Source of the DNA: VRUE01 sp963728835
GTDB lineage: Bacteria > Actinomycetota > Thermoleophilia > Solirubrobacterales > 70-9
Assembly (NCBI GenBank): GCA_963728835.1
Contig: CAVSKZ010000002.1
Location: 1,240,001-1,304,000 of the forward strand
Direction: 5' to 3'
DNA length: 64,000 nucleotides
Part shown: positions 1 to 7,367 of the stretch, in pieces
How the letters are laid out: each line of letters opens with the position of its first letter
How positions within the stretch are numbered: position 1 is the stretch's first letter
The notes under the pieces: model-generated
The model's database searches: none
Seen by the model: the letters and a program-made list of their open reading frames with translations, nothing else
Told to the model about the DNA's origin: nothing
Position numbers and translations under genes: made by a program

Positions 1-131
1 CCGCGGAGCTGGGGCTCGACGAGGGCCCGGAGGTGGGGCAGCTGCTGGCCGAGCTCGAGGCCGCCCAGTACGCGGGGGAGATCTCGACAGCGGCCGAAGC
101 GGTCGAGCGCGCCCGGCAGCTGCGGGGCTGA
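1..131 (+). CDS. C-terminal end of a CCA-adding enzyme / tRNA nucleotidyltransferase (partial)
   Basis: Only the last 42 residues are in the window, read in the frame that begins at base 3 and ends with TGA at 129-131. The tail contains GPEVGQLLAELEAAQ, followed by an AGEI..AEAVERARQL segment. This matches the usual C-terminal helix of HD-type CCA tRNA nucleotidyltransferases / poly(A) polymerases, where a phrase like 'GPxVGxLLxELExAxxxGEI' is common. The catalytic head lies outside the window, so the assignment rests on this tail alone. It is followed 37 bases later by infA on the same strand. Confidence 0.6.
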   Translation, partial: AELGLDEGPEVGQLLAELEAAQYAGEISTAAEAVERARQLRG

Positions 132-168
132 GCGGTCCTCGCAGACAGTCCGCTACGCTCTCGCCCGC

Positions 169-387
169 ATGGGAAAAGAGGAGAAGATCGAGATGGAGGG
201 CGAGATCACCGAGGCCCTCCCCAACACGATGTTCCGGGTCAAACTCGACAACGGCCATGACGTGCTCGGTCACATCTCCGGCAAGATGCGCCGGCACTAC
301 ATCCGCATCCTCCCCGGCGACCGGGTGAAGATCGAGCTTTCGCCGTACGACTTGGACCGCGGCAGAATCACCTACCGCTACAAATAA
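169..387 (+). CDS. infA: Translation initiation factor IF-1
   Basis: A 72-residue protein of exactly the usual IF-1 length. It is a single S1/OB-fold domain that binds the ribosomal A site with IF-2 and IF-3 during initiation. Conserved features are visible: an EGEITEALPNTMFRV start, GHISGKMRRHYIRILPGDRV in the middle, and a PYDLDRGRITYRY end. The ATG start gives the family length. The gene is intact, unlike many neighbours, and ends two bases before a large inverted repeat. Confidence 0.97.
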   Translation: MGKEEKIEMEGEITEALPNTMFRVKLDNGHDVLGHISGKMRRHYIRILPGDRVKIELSPYDLDRGRITYRYK

Positions 388-388
388 G

Positions 389-500
389 GGGCCTATCCCG
401 GTAGGGGTTCCACTTAACTTTTTCGAGTAACGCCTCTGGCCGGCGACGATCGCTTCCCGCGAAAAAATGCAAGACGTTCCACCCCTACCGGGATAGGCCC
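389..500. terminator. Large inverted repeat between convergent infA and glycoside hydrolase genes
   Basis: Two perfectly complementary 20-base arms (389-408 and 481-500) enclose a 72-base spacer. The arms begin right after the infA stop, and the right arm reaches the stop of the opposing gene. The placement suggests a bidirectional terminator. The architecture (locus-specific arms around a long spacer) recurs elsewhere in this window. Confidence 0.7.
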
Positions 501-1645
501 TAGCTCGCCGCCAACTCGGCTACGAGTGCGGACCAGGCGAAATTCTCGGCTCCCAGGCCCGTTCCCGTGCGGGGGTCGTAGTACTCGCGCAGGCCTTCGC
601 GCTCGACCGCGCCGGTCACGCCGCGCGCGATGCGCTCCGCTGCATCCTCGTAGCCGAGGCGGCGGAGGCCGAGCCAGAGGAGCCAGGCCGAGTTGACCCA
701 GGTCGGGCCGCGCCAGTAGCGCCGCAGCGGCCTGCGGCTGCCGCCGGGCTCATAGCTCGGCTCCGAGGCCGAGACCGAGGGCGGCGCGACCGGGGTTAGG
801 AACCGGTCCTCGTCGAGCAGGTGCTCCTCGACCAGGCGGCGGCCGATCTCCGCGGGCAGGTCGGGGAGCGCGAGCGGGGCCAGGGAGGCCCAGGTGGCGA
901 CGCCGGGCCGGCCGCCGCCCGGCTGCGCTTCGTCGAGGAAGAGCCCGCGGCGCTCGTCCCAGAGCCGTTCGACCAGAGCCGGCGTCGCCGAGGGTCGTCC
1001 CAGGGCCTGCAGTGAGAGCGACCAGAGCGTGTTGACCAGGGTCTCGCAGAGGACCGGCCCGCCCTTGTCGCGGATCCGGCGGGCGTCGAAGCCGAGCCGC
1101 CGGTTGCGGTGGACGAGCAGCGGGAAGCCGATCCGCGCACCGGCTCGCCGGCCCCAGACGGGGTCGAACTTCGGCGAGGCGTCGAGCCCCGACTCGTCGG
1201 GCTGGACGATCCAGAGCAGGCCGTCCCCCTCGAGGTCGCGGTTGGCCCGCAGCCAGTCGGCCTGCGCGGCGATTCGGGGCTCCCCGCGAGGGTCGCCGAC
1301 GGCGATCTGCCAGGCCCAGGCGAGCAGCGGCGGCTGGATCGTCCCCGTCTGGAACGAGCGGCACGAGGCGACGTTGTAGAAGGGCAGCCGGGAGAGCGCG
1401 ACGGACCCCTCCCAGAAGATCGTGTGGCCGACGAAGCCGTCGTCTCGCTGGGCGGCGAGCAGGGTCTCCAGCTCGGTTCGAGAGCGAGCGGGCTCGAAGT
1501 GCCGCCAGGCGATCGCCGCGAAGCAGGAGTCCCAGTACCACTGCCACGGATAGCGGCTGGGGCTCGGCCGCGTGTAGGCAAACGGCACCCCGCCGCGCTC
1601 CCCCTCCACCCAGTTCCGCCGCAGCACCCCCTCCGCCAACTCCAC
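500..1645 (-). CDS. GH63/MGH1-like glycoside hydrolase (trehalase-like six-hairpin fold)
   Basis: The protein has about 380 residues with features of the (alpha/alpha)6 mannosylglycerate hydrolase / GH63-like family: YPWQWYWDSCFAAIAWRHF near the N-terminus, then GFVGHTIFWEG, LVNTLWSLSLQALGR, and WRGPTWVNSAWLLWLGL near the C-terminus. The WDSCF and WRGPTW segments line the sugar-binding pocket in this family. No ATG lies in frame at the right place, so a GTG at 1645 is chosen; an ATG at 1671 lies in another frame and would need an indel. It is the last gene of the minus-strand run behind an ABC exporter. The substrate cannot be told from sequence. Confidence 0.75.
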   Translation of the reverse strand: MELAEGVLRRNWVEGERGGVPFAYTRPSPSRYPWQWYWDSCFAAIAWRHFEPARSRTELETLLAAQRDDGFVGHTIFWEGSVALSRLPFYNVASCRSFQTGTIQPPLLAWAWQIAVGDPRGEPRIAAQADWLRANRDLEGDGLLWIVQPDESGLDASPKFDPVWGRRAGARIGFPLLVHRNRRLGFDARRIRDKGGPVLCETLVNTLWSLSLQALGRPSATPALVERLWDERRGLFLDEAQPGGGRPGVATWASLAPLALPDLPAEIGRRLVEEHLLDEDRFLTPVAPPSVSASEPSYEPGGSRRPLRRYWRGPTWVNSAWLLWLGLRRLGYEDAAERIARGVTGAVEREGLREYYDPRTGTGLGAENFAWSALVAELAAS

Positions 1646-1697
1646 CGCCGACGGGACGAAATCCGGACCATGCGTCGGGATTTCGTCCCGTCGGCGG
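1645..1697. terminator. Perfect 20-bp hairpin after the ABC permease gene
   Basis: Arms 1645-1664 and 1678-1697 are perfectly complementary over 20 bases with a 13-base loop. The hairpin starts five bases past the permease stop codon (1702) and covers the start region of the following hydrolase gene. It could terminate or attenuate transcription, or fold over the translation start of the hydrolase. Confidence 0.7.
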
Positions 1698-1701
1698 GGG
1701 G

Positions 1702-2493
1702 TCACCGGGCGGTGCGGCGCATTTCGCGCAGCGCCCAGGCGCCGAGGACGGCCAGGAGGCCGAGCAGGGCGACGATCCCCGGCCAGGTGCCGGCCCAGCT
1801 GACGCCGCCGACGAACCCCTGCCGGGCGGCTTCGATCACTTCGGTGACGGGGTTCACTTCGGCGACGGTGCGCAGCCACGGCTGCAGCAGCGCCATCGGC
1901 GCGTAGGCGGTGGTGGTGAGGACCAGGGCCATCATCCCCGCCTGCATCAGCGGCGCCGCCGACTGGCTCTTGAAGCGCAGCGCCAGCGCTGAGCCCCAGC
2001 AGGCGGCCACTGCGGCCATCGCCGCGACCATCAGGTAGGTGACGAAGAGGCCGTCGACGCCCGGCCAGCCGGCGCCGAGCGGCAGGGCGATGGCGAGCAC
2101 GAAGGTGGCGGGGATCAGCGCCCGGGTGCTGGCGGCGAGGACGCTGCCGGCGAGCAGGACCCAGCGCGGGGCGGGGGAGACGAGCAGCCGGTCGACCCAG
2201 CCCGCCTCGAGGTCGCGGGCGAGGTTGACGCCGGCGGCGGCGCCGGTGAAGCCTGCGCCCTGGAGCATGCTGACCGGCACGACGAAGCTCTCATAGGTCC
2301 CGGTCTCGAATCCGTTCAGCTGCGTCAGCGCGCCGAAGACGCCGTTGAGGCCGAGGAAGAAGATCGTCGGCGCCAGCACGCCCGGGATCGCCGCACCGGG
2401 CACGCGCACCAGCTCGTTCCTGGTGCGCGCCATCAGCGCCCCGATGGTCGCCAGGTTCGCGCGCCATTCCGGCAATGCCGCGGCCTGATCCAT
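1702..2493 (-). CDS. ABC-2 type transporter permease
   Basis: A 263-residue membrane protein with about six hydrophobic segments, consistent with an ABC-2 (DrrB-like) permease. The N-terminal region reads TRNELVRVPGAAIPGVLAPTI. The segment ARDLEAGWVDRLLVSPAPRW matches the family's cytosolic loop (usually 'E.G..dRLL.sP..R'). It overlaps the preceding permease gene by one base, so the two are probably translated together and may form a heterodimeric channel with the ATPase at 3275. The exported substrate is unknown; drug or lipid export is typical of this family. Confidence 0.88.
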   Translation of the reverse strand: MDQAAALPEWRANLATIGALMARTRNELVRVPGAAIPGVLAPTIFFLGLNGVFGALTQLNGFETGTYESFVVPVSMLQGAGFTGAAAGVNLARDLEAGWVDRLLVSPAPRWVLLAGSVLAASTRALIPATFVLAIALPLGAGWPGVDGLFVTYLMVAAMAAVAACWGSALALRFKSQSAAPLMQAGMMALVLTTTAYAPMALLQPWLRTVAEVNPVTEVIEAARQGFVGGVSWAGTWPGIVALLGLLAVLGAWALREMRRTAR

Positions 2494-3278
2494 CAGCCCA
2501 CCCTCAGCCTGTGCCTGAGCGCGCGGACGCTGAGCACCAGGCCCAGCACGACGATTCCGGCGATCGCCAGCAGCGCGCCGAGCAGGTCGGTGGCCTCGAC
2601 GTCGGCGATGATCGGGTTGCGGATCCCTTCCACGATGAAGCTGAACGGGTTGTATTCGGCGATCGCCTTCGCCGGCTGGATCATCAGGTCGAGGGGGAAG
2701 AAGGCGGAGGAGAGGAAGAGGACGACGAGGACCAGGGGGAAGAGGCCCTGGACGACGCTGGCGCTGCCGGTCCGCAGCGCGATCGCGGCGCCGATGCCGC
2801 CGACCGCCATGGCCGTCGCCGTGACCAGCACGACCGCGATCAGCGCCCCGGCGACGCCGCTGTGGATCTCGGCCCCGAAGAGGAGCCCGATCGCGAGGAA
2901 CCAGAGGGCGGAGAAGAGGCCCAGTGCGGCCGTCCCCGCGAGTCGCCCGAGCACGATCGTGAAGCGGGGGATCGGGGCGGCGAAGAGGCGGTCGGTGAAG
3001 CCCATCTCGATGTCGACGGCGAATGCGATCCCGCCGCTGTTGCCCGCCAGCATCAGCGACTGCATCATCGCCCCGGCCAGCATGAACTGGAGGAAGCCCT
3101 GTACGGGTGGGAAGCCGGGCAGGTCGACGGCCGATCCTGCGCCGCCGGTCTGGACCGCCAGCAGCAGGGTGGGGAAGACGACGATCGGCGCCATCAGCTG
3201 CGGACGGCGGAAGGTCTGGCGGACCGAGCGCATCCCCAGCGCCCGCACCACACGGAGGTTGACGGCTGCGCCGCTCAC
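2493..3278 (-). CDS. ABC-2 type transporter permease
   Basis: A 261-residue ABC-2 permease, paralogous to the next gene in the operon. The loop VDIEMGFTDRLFAAPIPRF is the same element as 'dRLL.sP..R' in its partner. Several hydrophobic stretches follow (for example AALGLFSALWFLAIGLLFG). Its start overlaps the end of the ATPase gene by four bases (3275-3278), a sign of coupled translation. Ordered ATPase, permease, permease, this is a DrrAB-like exporter with two different permeases. Confidence 0.88.
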   Translation of the reverse strand: MSGAAVNLRVVRALGMRSVRQTFRRPQLMAPIVVFPTLLLAVQTGGAGSAVDLPGFPPVQGFLQFMLAGAMMQSLMLAGNSGGIAFAVDIEMGFTDRLFAAPIPRFTIVLGRLAGTAALGLFSALWFLAIGLLFGAEIHSGVAGALIAVVLVTATAMAVGGIGAAIALRTGSASVVQGLFPLVLVVLFLSSAFFPLDLMIQPAKAIAEYNPFSFIVEGIRNPIIADVEATDLLGALLAIAGIVVLGLVLSVRALRHRLRVG

Positions 3279-4240
3279 GCCTCTACCGCCTCCTGCCCGG
3301 CCTCGTCCTCCTTCTCCAGGTGGTAGCCCGTCTTGGCGACGAAGACGTCGTCGAGGGTGGGGCGGACCAGCTCCAGCGACTCGACGCCGATCCCCGCCTC
3401 GTCGAGCGCCCGCACGGTGGGCGGGATGTCGGCTGCGCCGTTCGCGACCTCGACCAGCACCGTCCTGGCGTCGGTCGGCGGCAGCAGCTTGCCGACCCTC
3501 GCGCAGACTTCCTCCGCTTCGGCGATCGAGCCAGCGGCGATCTGGAGCTGGATGTGGGGGTTGCCGATCTCCGCCTTGAGCGACTCCGGCGTGCCCTCGG
3601 CGACGATCCGGCCGTTGTCGATGATGCCGACGTTGTCGGCGAGCTGGTCGGCCTCCTCCAGATACTGGGTGGTGAGGAAGACGGTCGTCCCTTCGTCGTT
3701 CAGATCCCGCACCTCCTCCCAGATCGTCTTGCGGCTGACCGGGTCCAGGCCGGTGGTCGGCTCGTCGAGGAAGAGCACGCGGGGCTCGTGCACCAGCGCC
3801 GCGGCGAGGTCGAGGCGACGCTTCATCCCACCGGAGTAGCCGCCGATCCGGCGGTCCGCCGCAGCTACCAGGTCCACCCGCTCGAGCAGATCGTCGGCGC
3901 GCCGCCGCCCCTCGGCGGTGGGTAGGCCCTGCAGGGTCGCCTGCAGCCGGATCAGCTCGCGTCCGGTCATCAGCGGGTCGAGCGCCGCCTCCTGCAGGGC
4001 GACGCCGATCGAGGCGCGCACGGCCCGCGCCTCGGCGACCACGTCGTGGCCCGCCACCGTGGCCTGGCCGCCGGTCGGCAGCAGCAGCGTGGTCAGCATC
4101 CGAACCGTCGTCGTCTTGCCGGCTCCGTTGGGGCCGAGGAAGCCGTAGATCTCGCCCTCGCCGACCTCGAGGTCGACGCCCTGGACCGCCTTCACCTCGT
4201 CGAAGGCCCGTTCGAGTCCCGCGACGACGATCGCCGGCAT
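3275..4240 (-). CDS. ABC transporter ATP-binding protein, DrrA-like
   Basis: A 321-residue ATPase that would power the two adjacent permeases. Walker A is GPNGAGKT at residues 36-43, the signature is YSGGMKRRLD and Walker B is VLFLDEPTTGLDP. The 'ATTQYLEEAD' type H-loop appears as LTTQYLEEADQLAD. The C-terminal extension of about 90 residues, ending in RPTLDDVFVAKTGYH, is typical of daunorubicin-resistance (DrrA) ATPases. The gene begins three bases after the amidase stop. Confidence 0.93.
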   Translation of the reverse strand: MPAIVVAGLERAFDEVKAVQGVDLEVGEGEIYGFLGPNGAGKTTTVRMLTTLLLPTGGQATVAGHDVVAEARAVRASIGVALQEAALDPLMTGRELIRLQATLQGLPTAEGRRRADDLLERVDLVAAADRRIGGYSGGMKRRLDLAAALVHEPRVLFLDEPTTGLDPVSRKTIWEEVRDLNDEGTTVFLTTQYLEEADQLADNVGIIDNGRIVAEGTPESLKAEIGNPHIQLQIAAGSIAEAEEVCARVGKLLPPTDARTVLVEVANGAADIPPTVRALDEAGIGVESLELVRPTLDDVFVAKTGYHLEKEDEAGQEAVEA

Positions 4241-4243
4241 CGG

Positions 4244-5615
4244 CTAGGCCCCGGTCGGCTCAGCCTGTGCCAGCGGCGACCGCACATCGACCCAGCGGCG
4301 GCCGTTGGCCCGCTCCAGCGCCTCGGCCGCGTCGAGGAGCAGCGCGTCCGTCCCCCAGGCCCCCTGCAGCTGAAGCGCGATCGGGAGCCCCTCCGAGCCG
4401 AGGCCCACCGGCACGCTGATCGCCGGGATGCCGGTCAGGTTGGCGAGGGCCGCCCCGCGCACGTTGGCCTGGTCGGCGGTCTGCGTCCCCGAGGGCAGGC
4501 TCGACCAGCGGCGCCTCCAGGGGCGGGGCGACCGCGGGAATCGTCGGCCAGGCGATCACGTCGACGTCCTCGAACAGCGCCGCCAGGCGCCGCCGCATCA
4601 GCGTGCGGATGCGCTCCGCCTGTGCGATCGCCGCCGCCGGCAGCAGCATCCGGTACTTGAGGAAGCCGCGGTTGATCGGGCTGACCTCGGGGTTGAGGTC
4701 GTTGAGCCGCTCGGGAGCGACGCCGCCGAGGCTCTCCCCGTTGATGATCAGGATCGCGGCCAGCGTCGCCGCCTCCAGGTTCGCCAGCTCGATCTCGCGG
4801 ACTTCGCCGCCGGTCTCCGAGCGCAGCTCCTCGATCGCCGCCTCGCAGGCCTCGCGGACCTCGGGCGTCACGTCCTCGGAGACGGTGTCGCGGACGACGC
4901 CGATCCGCAGGCCGGCGGCGTCTCCGGCGACGAGCTTCTCGCCGAAGAGGGCCGACCCGAGCAGGCGGCAGTCGGCGGCGTCGGCGCAGAGTGGGCCGGA
5001 GACGATCAGGGTGGTCACCGCCGCCATGTGATGACCGGCCATCGCCGCGCGGCCGAAGGTGGGCTTCAGCCCGGTGAGGCCGCAGTAAGCGGCGGGGAAG
5101 CGAACCGAGCCGAGACCGTCGGCGCCGACGGCGCCGGCGACGAGTCCCGCCGCGGTCGCGGCGGCGGGCCCGCTCGACGATCCCCCCGGGCAGCGCTCGG
5201 TGTCCCAGGGGTTGCGCGCGGCGCCGTAGACCGAGACGTTGCCGGTGCTCCCCGAGCCGAGCTCGTGCATGTTGCCGACGCCGACGACGACGGCGCCGGC
5301 GTCGCGCAGGGCGCGGTAGGGGCCGGACTCGCCCGGGGCGGTCGGCGCCAGGAGCTCCGCGGCGCCGAAGCGCTGCGCCCGCCAGGGCAGCGGCCACTCG
5401 TCCTTGATCACGACCGGGACGCCGCGCAGCGGCCCGTCGGGCGCCTCGGCCAGCATCGCCCGCGAGCGCTCCGGGAAGGTCGCGACGACGGCGTTGATCG
5501 CCGGGTTGCGCTCCTCGATCCTCGCCAGGGTCGCGTCGAGCAGCTCGCCGGCGTCCGCCTCGCCCGCCGCGATCGCGGCGGCCTGCCCACGCATCGTGAG
5601 GTCCAGCGCGTTCAC
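4244..5615 (-). CDS. Amidase signature enzyme (frameshifted near 4500)
   Basis: Hydrolyses amide bonds with a Ser-cisSer-Lys triad. The catalytic Lys lies in VPVVIKDEWPL, the cis-Ser in CPGGSSSGPAAA and the nucleophile in LGSVRFPAAYCG. The last 70 residues continue in another frame (LANLTGIPAISVPVG, then GLPIALQLQGAWG, both typical of the amidase C-terminus), so one indel lies near 4497-4505. The GTG start at 5615 overlaps the upstream small gene as GTGA. The substrate is unknown; the coupled upstream protein suggests an AtzE/GatA-like enzyme with an accessory subunit. Confidence 0.88.
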
Positions 5616-5815
5616 GGCTGTTGCGGAGCTCGCGAAAGGTCGGGGTTGCGCTCGGGCTCGAGGTCGCCGAGGTCGAGCGAGAGCAGGGCGCGGATCGCGG
5701 GCCAGAACATCTGGTGGGCGGCGCTCATCACCGCGAGGTCGACCTCGTCGGCTTCTATCCGCAGGGATGCGAGGCCGGCGGGGATGAACTGCTCTGCTGG
5801 ATCCGCGGCCTCCAT
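5612..5815 (-). CDS. Small AtzG/GatC-like accessory protein coupled to the amidase
   Basis: A 67-residue acidic protein whose TGA overlaps the amidase GTG start (GTGA). Its C-terminal half reads EADEVDLAVMSAAHQMFWP and then LGDLEPERNPDLSRAP, a helix followed by an extended tail. Small proteins with this layout precede several amidase genes, and AtzG (DUF4089-like) and GatC wrap around their amidase partners. I see the coupling and the tail pattern; the partnership is inferred. The ATG at 5815 is the best start. Confidence 0.55.
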   Translation of the reverse strand: MEAADPAEQFIPAGLASLRIEADEVDLAVMSAAHQMFWPAIRALLSLDLGDLEPERNPDLSRAPQQP

Positions 5816-5948
5816 TCCGGGAGGCAACCCTACAGAGGCGGGATGGCCGGGATCGTGCAAGGGCTCGCGCAACGCCGCATCTGCCCGGAGAGGGCGGCAG
5901 AATCGTGGCCGCAACCCTGGTCTCGGCCCGGGTTTGCAGCTTGAGATC

Positions 5949-6710
5949 GTGCGACCAGCAGCCAAAAACGGACCGGGCTCCCGTGCGCCAGCGGCGCTTG
6001 CGCTTGCCGCGCTGCTTGCCGCGCTGGTCGTGGTCGCCTGGCCGGGGGCGGCCGAGTCCGCGCCGCTGCGCGTCGTCGTGCTCGGCAAGACCGTGGAAAC
6101 GCCGCCGCCCTCGTGCCCGGGGAAAATCGTCAACAACGTCGAGGTCATCCCCTGCCGGGTGGAGGGCCACGTGACCGGCTTCCAGGTCAGTGCCGGCGGG
6201 GTCGCGCGACCCTACGAGGCGCCGTTCGACGGCAAGCTGGTCGCCTGGTCGATCACGCTGGCGAAGCCCTCGCGCGCGGACACTAAAACGACCACCGACG
6301 AGGTCGGCTTCTTCGACGAATTCCTCGGCGAGCCCTCGCAGGCGCGGATCGGCGTCCTGCGCCCGGTCGAAGGCTCCAAGCCCCCCCAGTACAAGCTCGT
6401 CCGCCAGAGCCCGCTGGAGCGGCTCAACCCCCACTTCGGCAGCACCCCGATCTTCGCCCTCGAGCACCCCCTGACGGTGCTCCGCGGCCAGGTCGTCGCC
6501 CTCACCATCCCCACCTGGGCGCCGATGTTCGCCTTCAACGTCTCCGCCGAAGACACCTGGCGCGGCAGCCGCCTCACCGGCCACTGCGCCTCCAAGGAGG
6601 ACATCCAGGGCGGCCGCCCCCAGCAGGGCGTAGGTAAGACGAAGACCTATGGGTGTTATTACTCGAACGCCCGCCTGCTCTACACGGCGACGCTGGTCAA
6701 GAAACCGTAG
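5949..6710 (+). CDS. Secreted protein of unknown function
   Basis: The GTG start gives a 253-residue protein with a clear Sec signal: basic RPAAKNGPG, hydrophobic ALALAALLAALVVVAWP, and a likely cleavage after AAESA. The mature part looks beta-rich, with two Cys pairs (PSCPGKIVNNVEVIPC near the start, TGHC and YGCYYS near the end) that may form disulfides. The segment AGGVARPYEAPFDGKLVAWS suggests a beta-sandwich. I do not recognise a named family. Confidence 0.65.
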   Translation: MRPAAKNGPGSRAPAALALAALLAALVVVAWPGAAESAPLRVVVLGKTVETPPPSCPGKIVNNVEVIPCRVEGHVTGFQVSAGGVARPYEAPFDGKLVAWSITLAKPSRADTKTTTDEVGFFDEFLGEPSQARIGVLRPVEGSKPPQYKLVRQSPLERLNPHFGSTPIFALEHPLTVLRGQVVALTIPTWAPMFAFNVSAEDTWRGSRLTGHCASKEDIQGGRPQQGVGKTKTYGCYYSNARLLYTATLVKKP

Positions 6711-6727
6711 CTACGGCGGGTTGGGTT

Positions 6728-6840
6728 GGTGGGGGCGGGTGGCCCTCTTCACTCGCCTAACTGGCTGGATCGCCTTCGGCCTCTCGATATCGAAGTCGGG
6801 CCAGCGGCGCAAAACGTTCAGAGGGCCACCCGCCCCCACC
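6728..6840. repeat. Inverted-repeat element A (20-bp arms) downstream of the secreted-protein gene
   Basis: Perfect 20-base arms at 6728-6747 and 6821-6840 enclose a 73-base core. Parts of the core match, in inverted orientation, the core of element B about 120 bases further on (22 of 22 bases at 6798-6819 against 6968-6989). The arm sequences of A and B differ. The element sits between convergent genes, so terminator activity is plausible. Confidence 0.75.
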
Positions 6841-6943
6841 TCTCGAGCCGAGTAAAGCCTCCGATTAACTAAAGCTCGTGAGGGGAGACGCCGGCGACTG
6901 CAACCTCCGAGGTCTTGGTCTTGGAGCTTTGAAAGCTTGTGAA

Positions 6944-7061
6944 AGGCGGGGTCGGTAGGGCCTCTGCGAACGTTTTGCGCCGCTGGCCCGGAGAGGTCTC
7001 TCGAACGGCTATAGACGAATCTGCCAGGTAGGCGAGTGAGCAGGCCCTACCGACCCCGCCT
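6944..7061. repeat. Inverted-repeat element B (20-bp arms), opposite orientation to element A
   Basis: Perfect 20-base arms at 6944-6963 and 7042-7061 enclose a 78-base core. The core is a reverse-complement relative of element A: besides the 22-base identity at 6968-6989, bases 7023-7039 match 6749-6765 at 16 of 17 positions. The right arm ends eleven bases before the stop of the opposing gene. The stretch 6841-6943 between A and B holds no gene I can support. Confidence 0.75.
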
Positions 7062-7071
7062 CCCTCTCGGG

Positions 7072-7335
7072 CTAAAGCGCTTCTTGGCGCTTGCCGCAGT
7101 AAGGGCAGTCGCTGACGTCGAGGCCGATCAGCTGGTCGCAGCGGGCGCAGGCCCGGAGGTTGTCCGGCGTGCGGGGAAGGGAGGACGCGGAGGGGGCGAG
7201 CGGCAGGACCATCGCCACCGGCTCCATCTCCTCTCCGGTCTCGCGGTCGAGGTAGACCTGGCCGGGCTCGGCGTGGGCCAGGGCCTCGCGGCCCGAGGCC
7301 GGGGCGCGCATCCGGTAGAGCTGCTTCGAGTTCAC
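7072..7335 (-). CDS. Small zinc-ribbon protein
   Basis: An 87-residue protein with a C-terminal zinc ribbon: CARC at about residues 63-66 and CPYC at about 77-80, separated by QLIGLDVSD. The N-terminal part (YRMRAPASGREALAHAEPG) is of unknown function. The ATG start begins MNSKQLYRM. It lies convergent to the secreted-protein gene and divergent from the glycosyltransferase gene. No function is known to me. Confidence 0.7.
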   Translation of the reverse strand: MNSKQLYRMRAPASGREALAHAEPGQVYLDRETGEEMEPVAMVLPLAPSASSLPRTPDNLRACARCDQLIGLDVSDCPYCGKRQEAL

Positions 7336-7367
7336 GACGGCGAAGACTAATAGCTTGCGCGGTCTCG

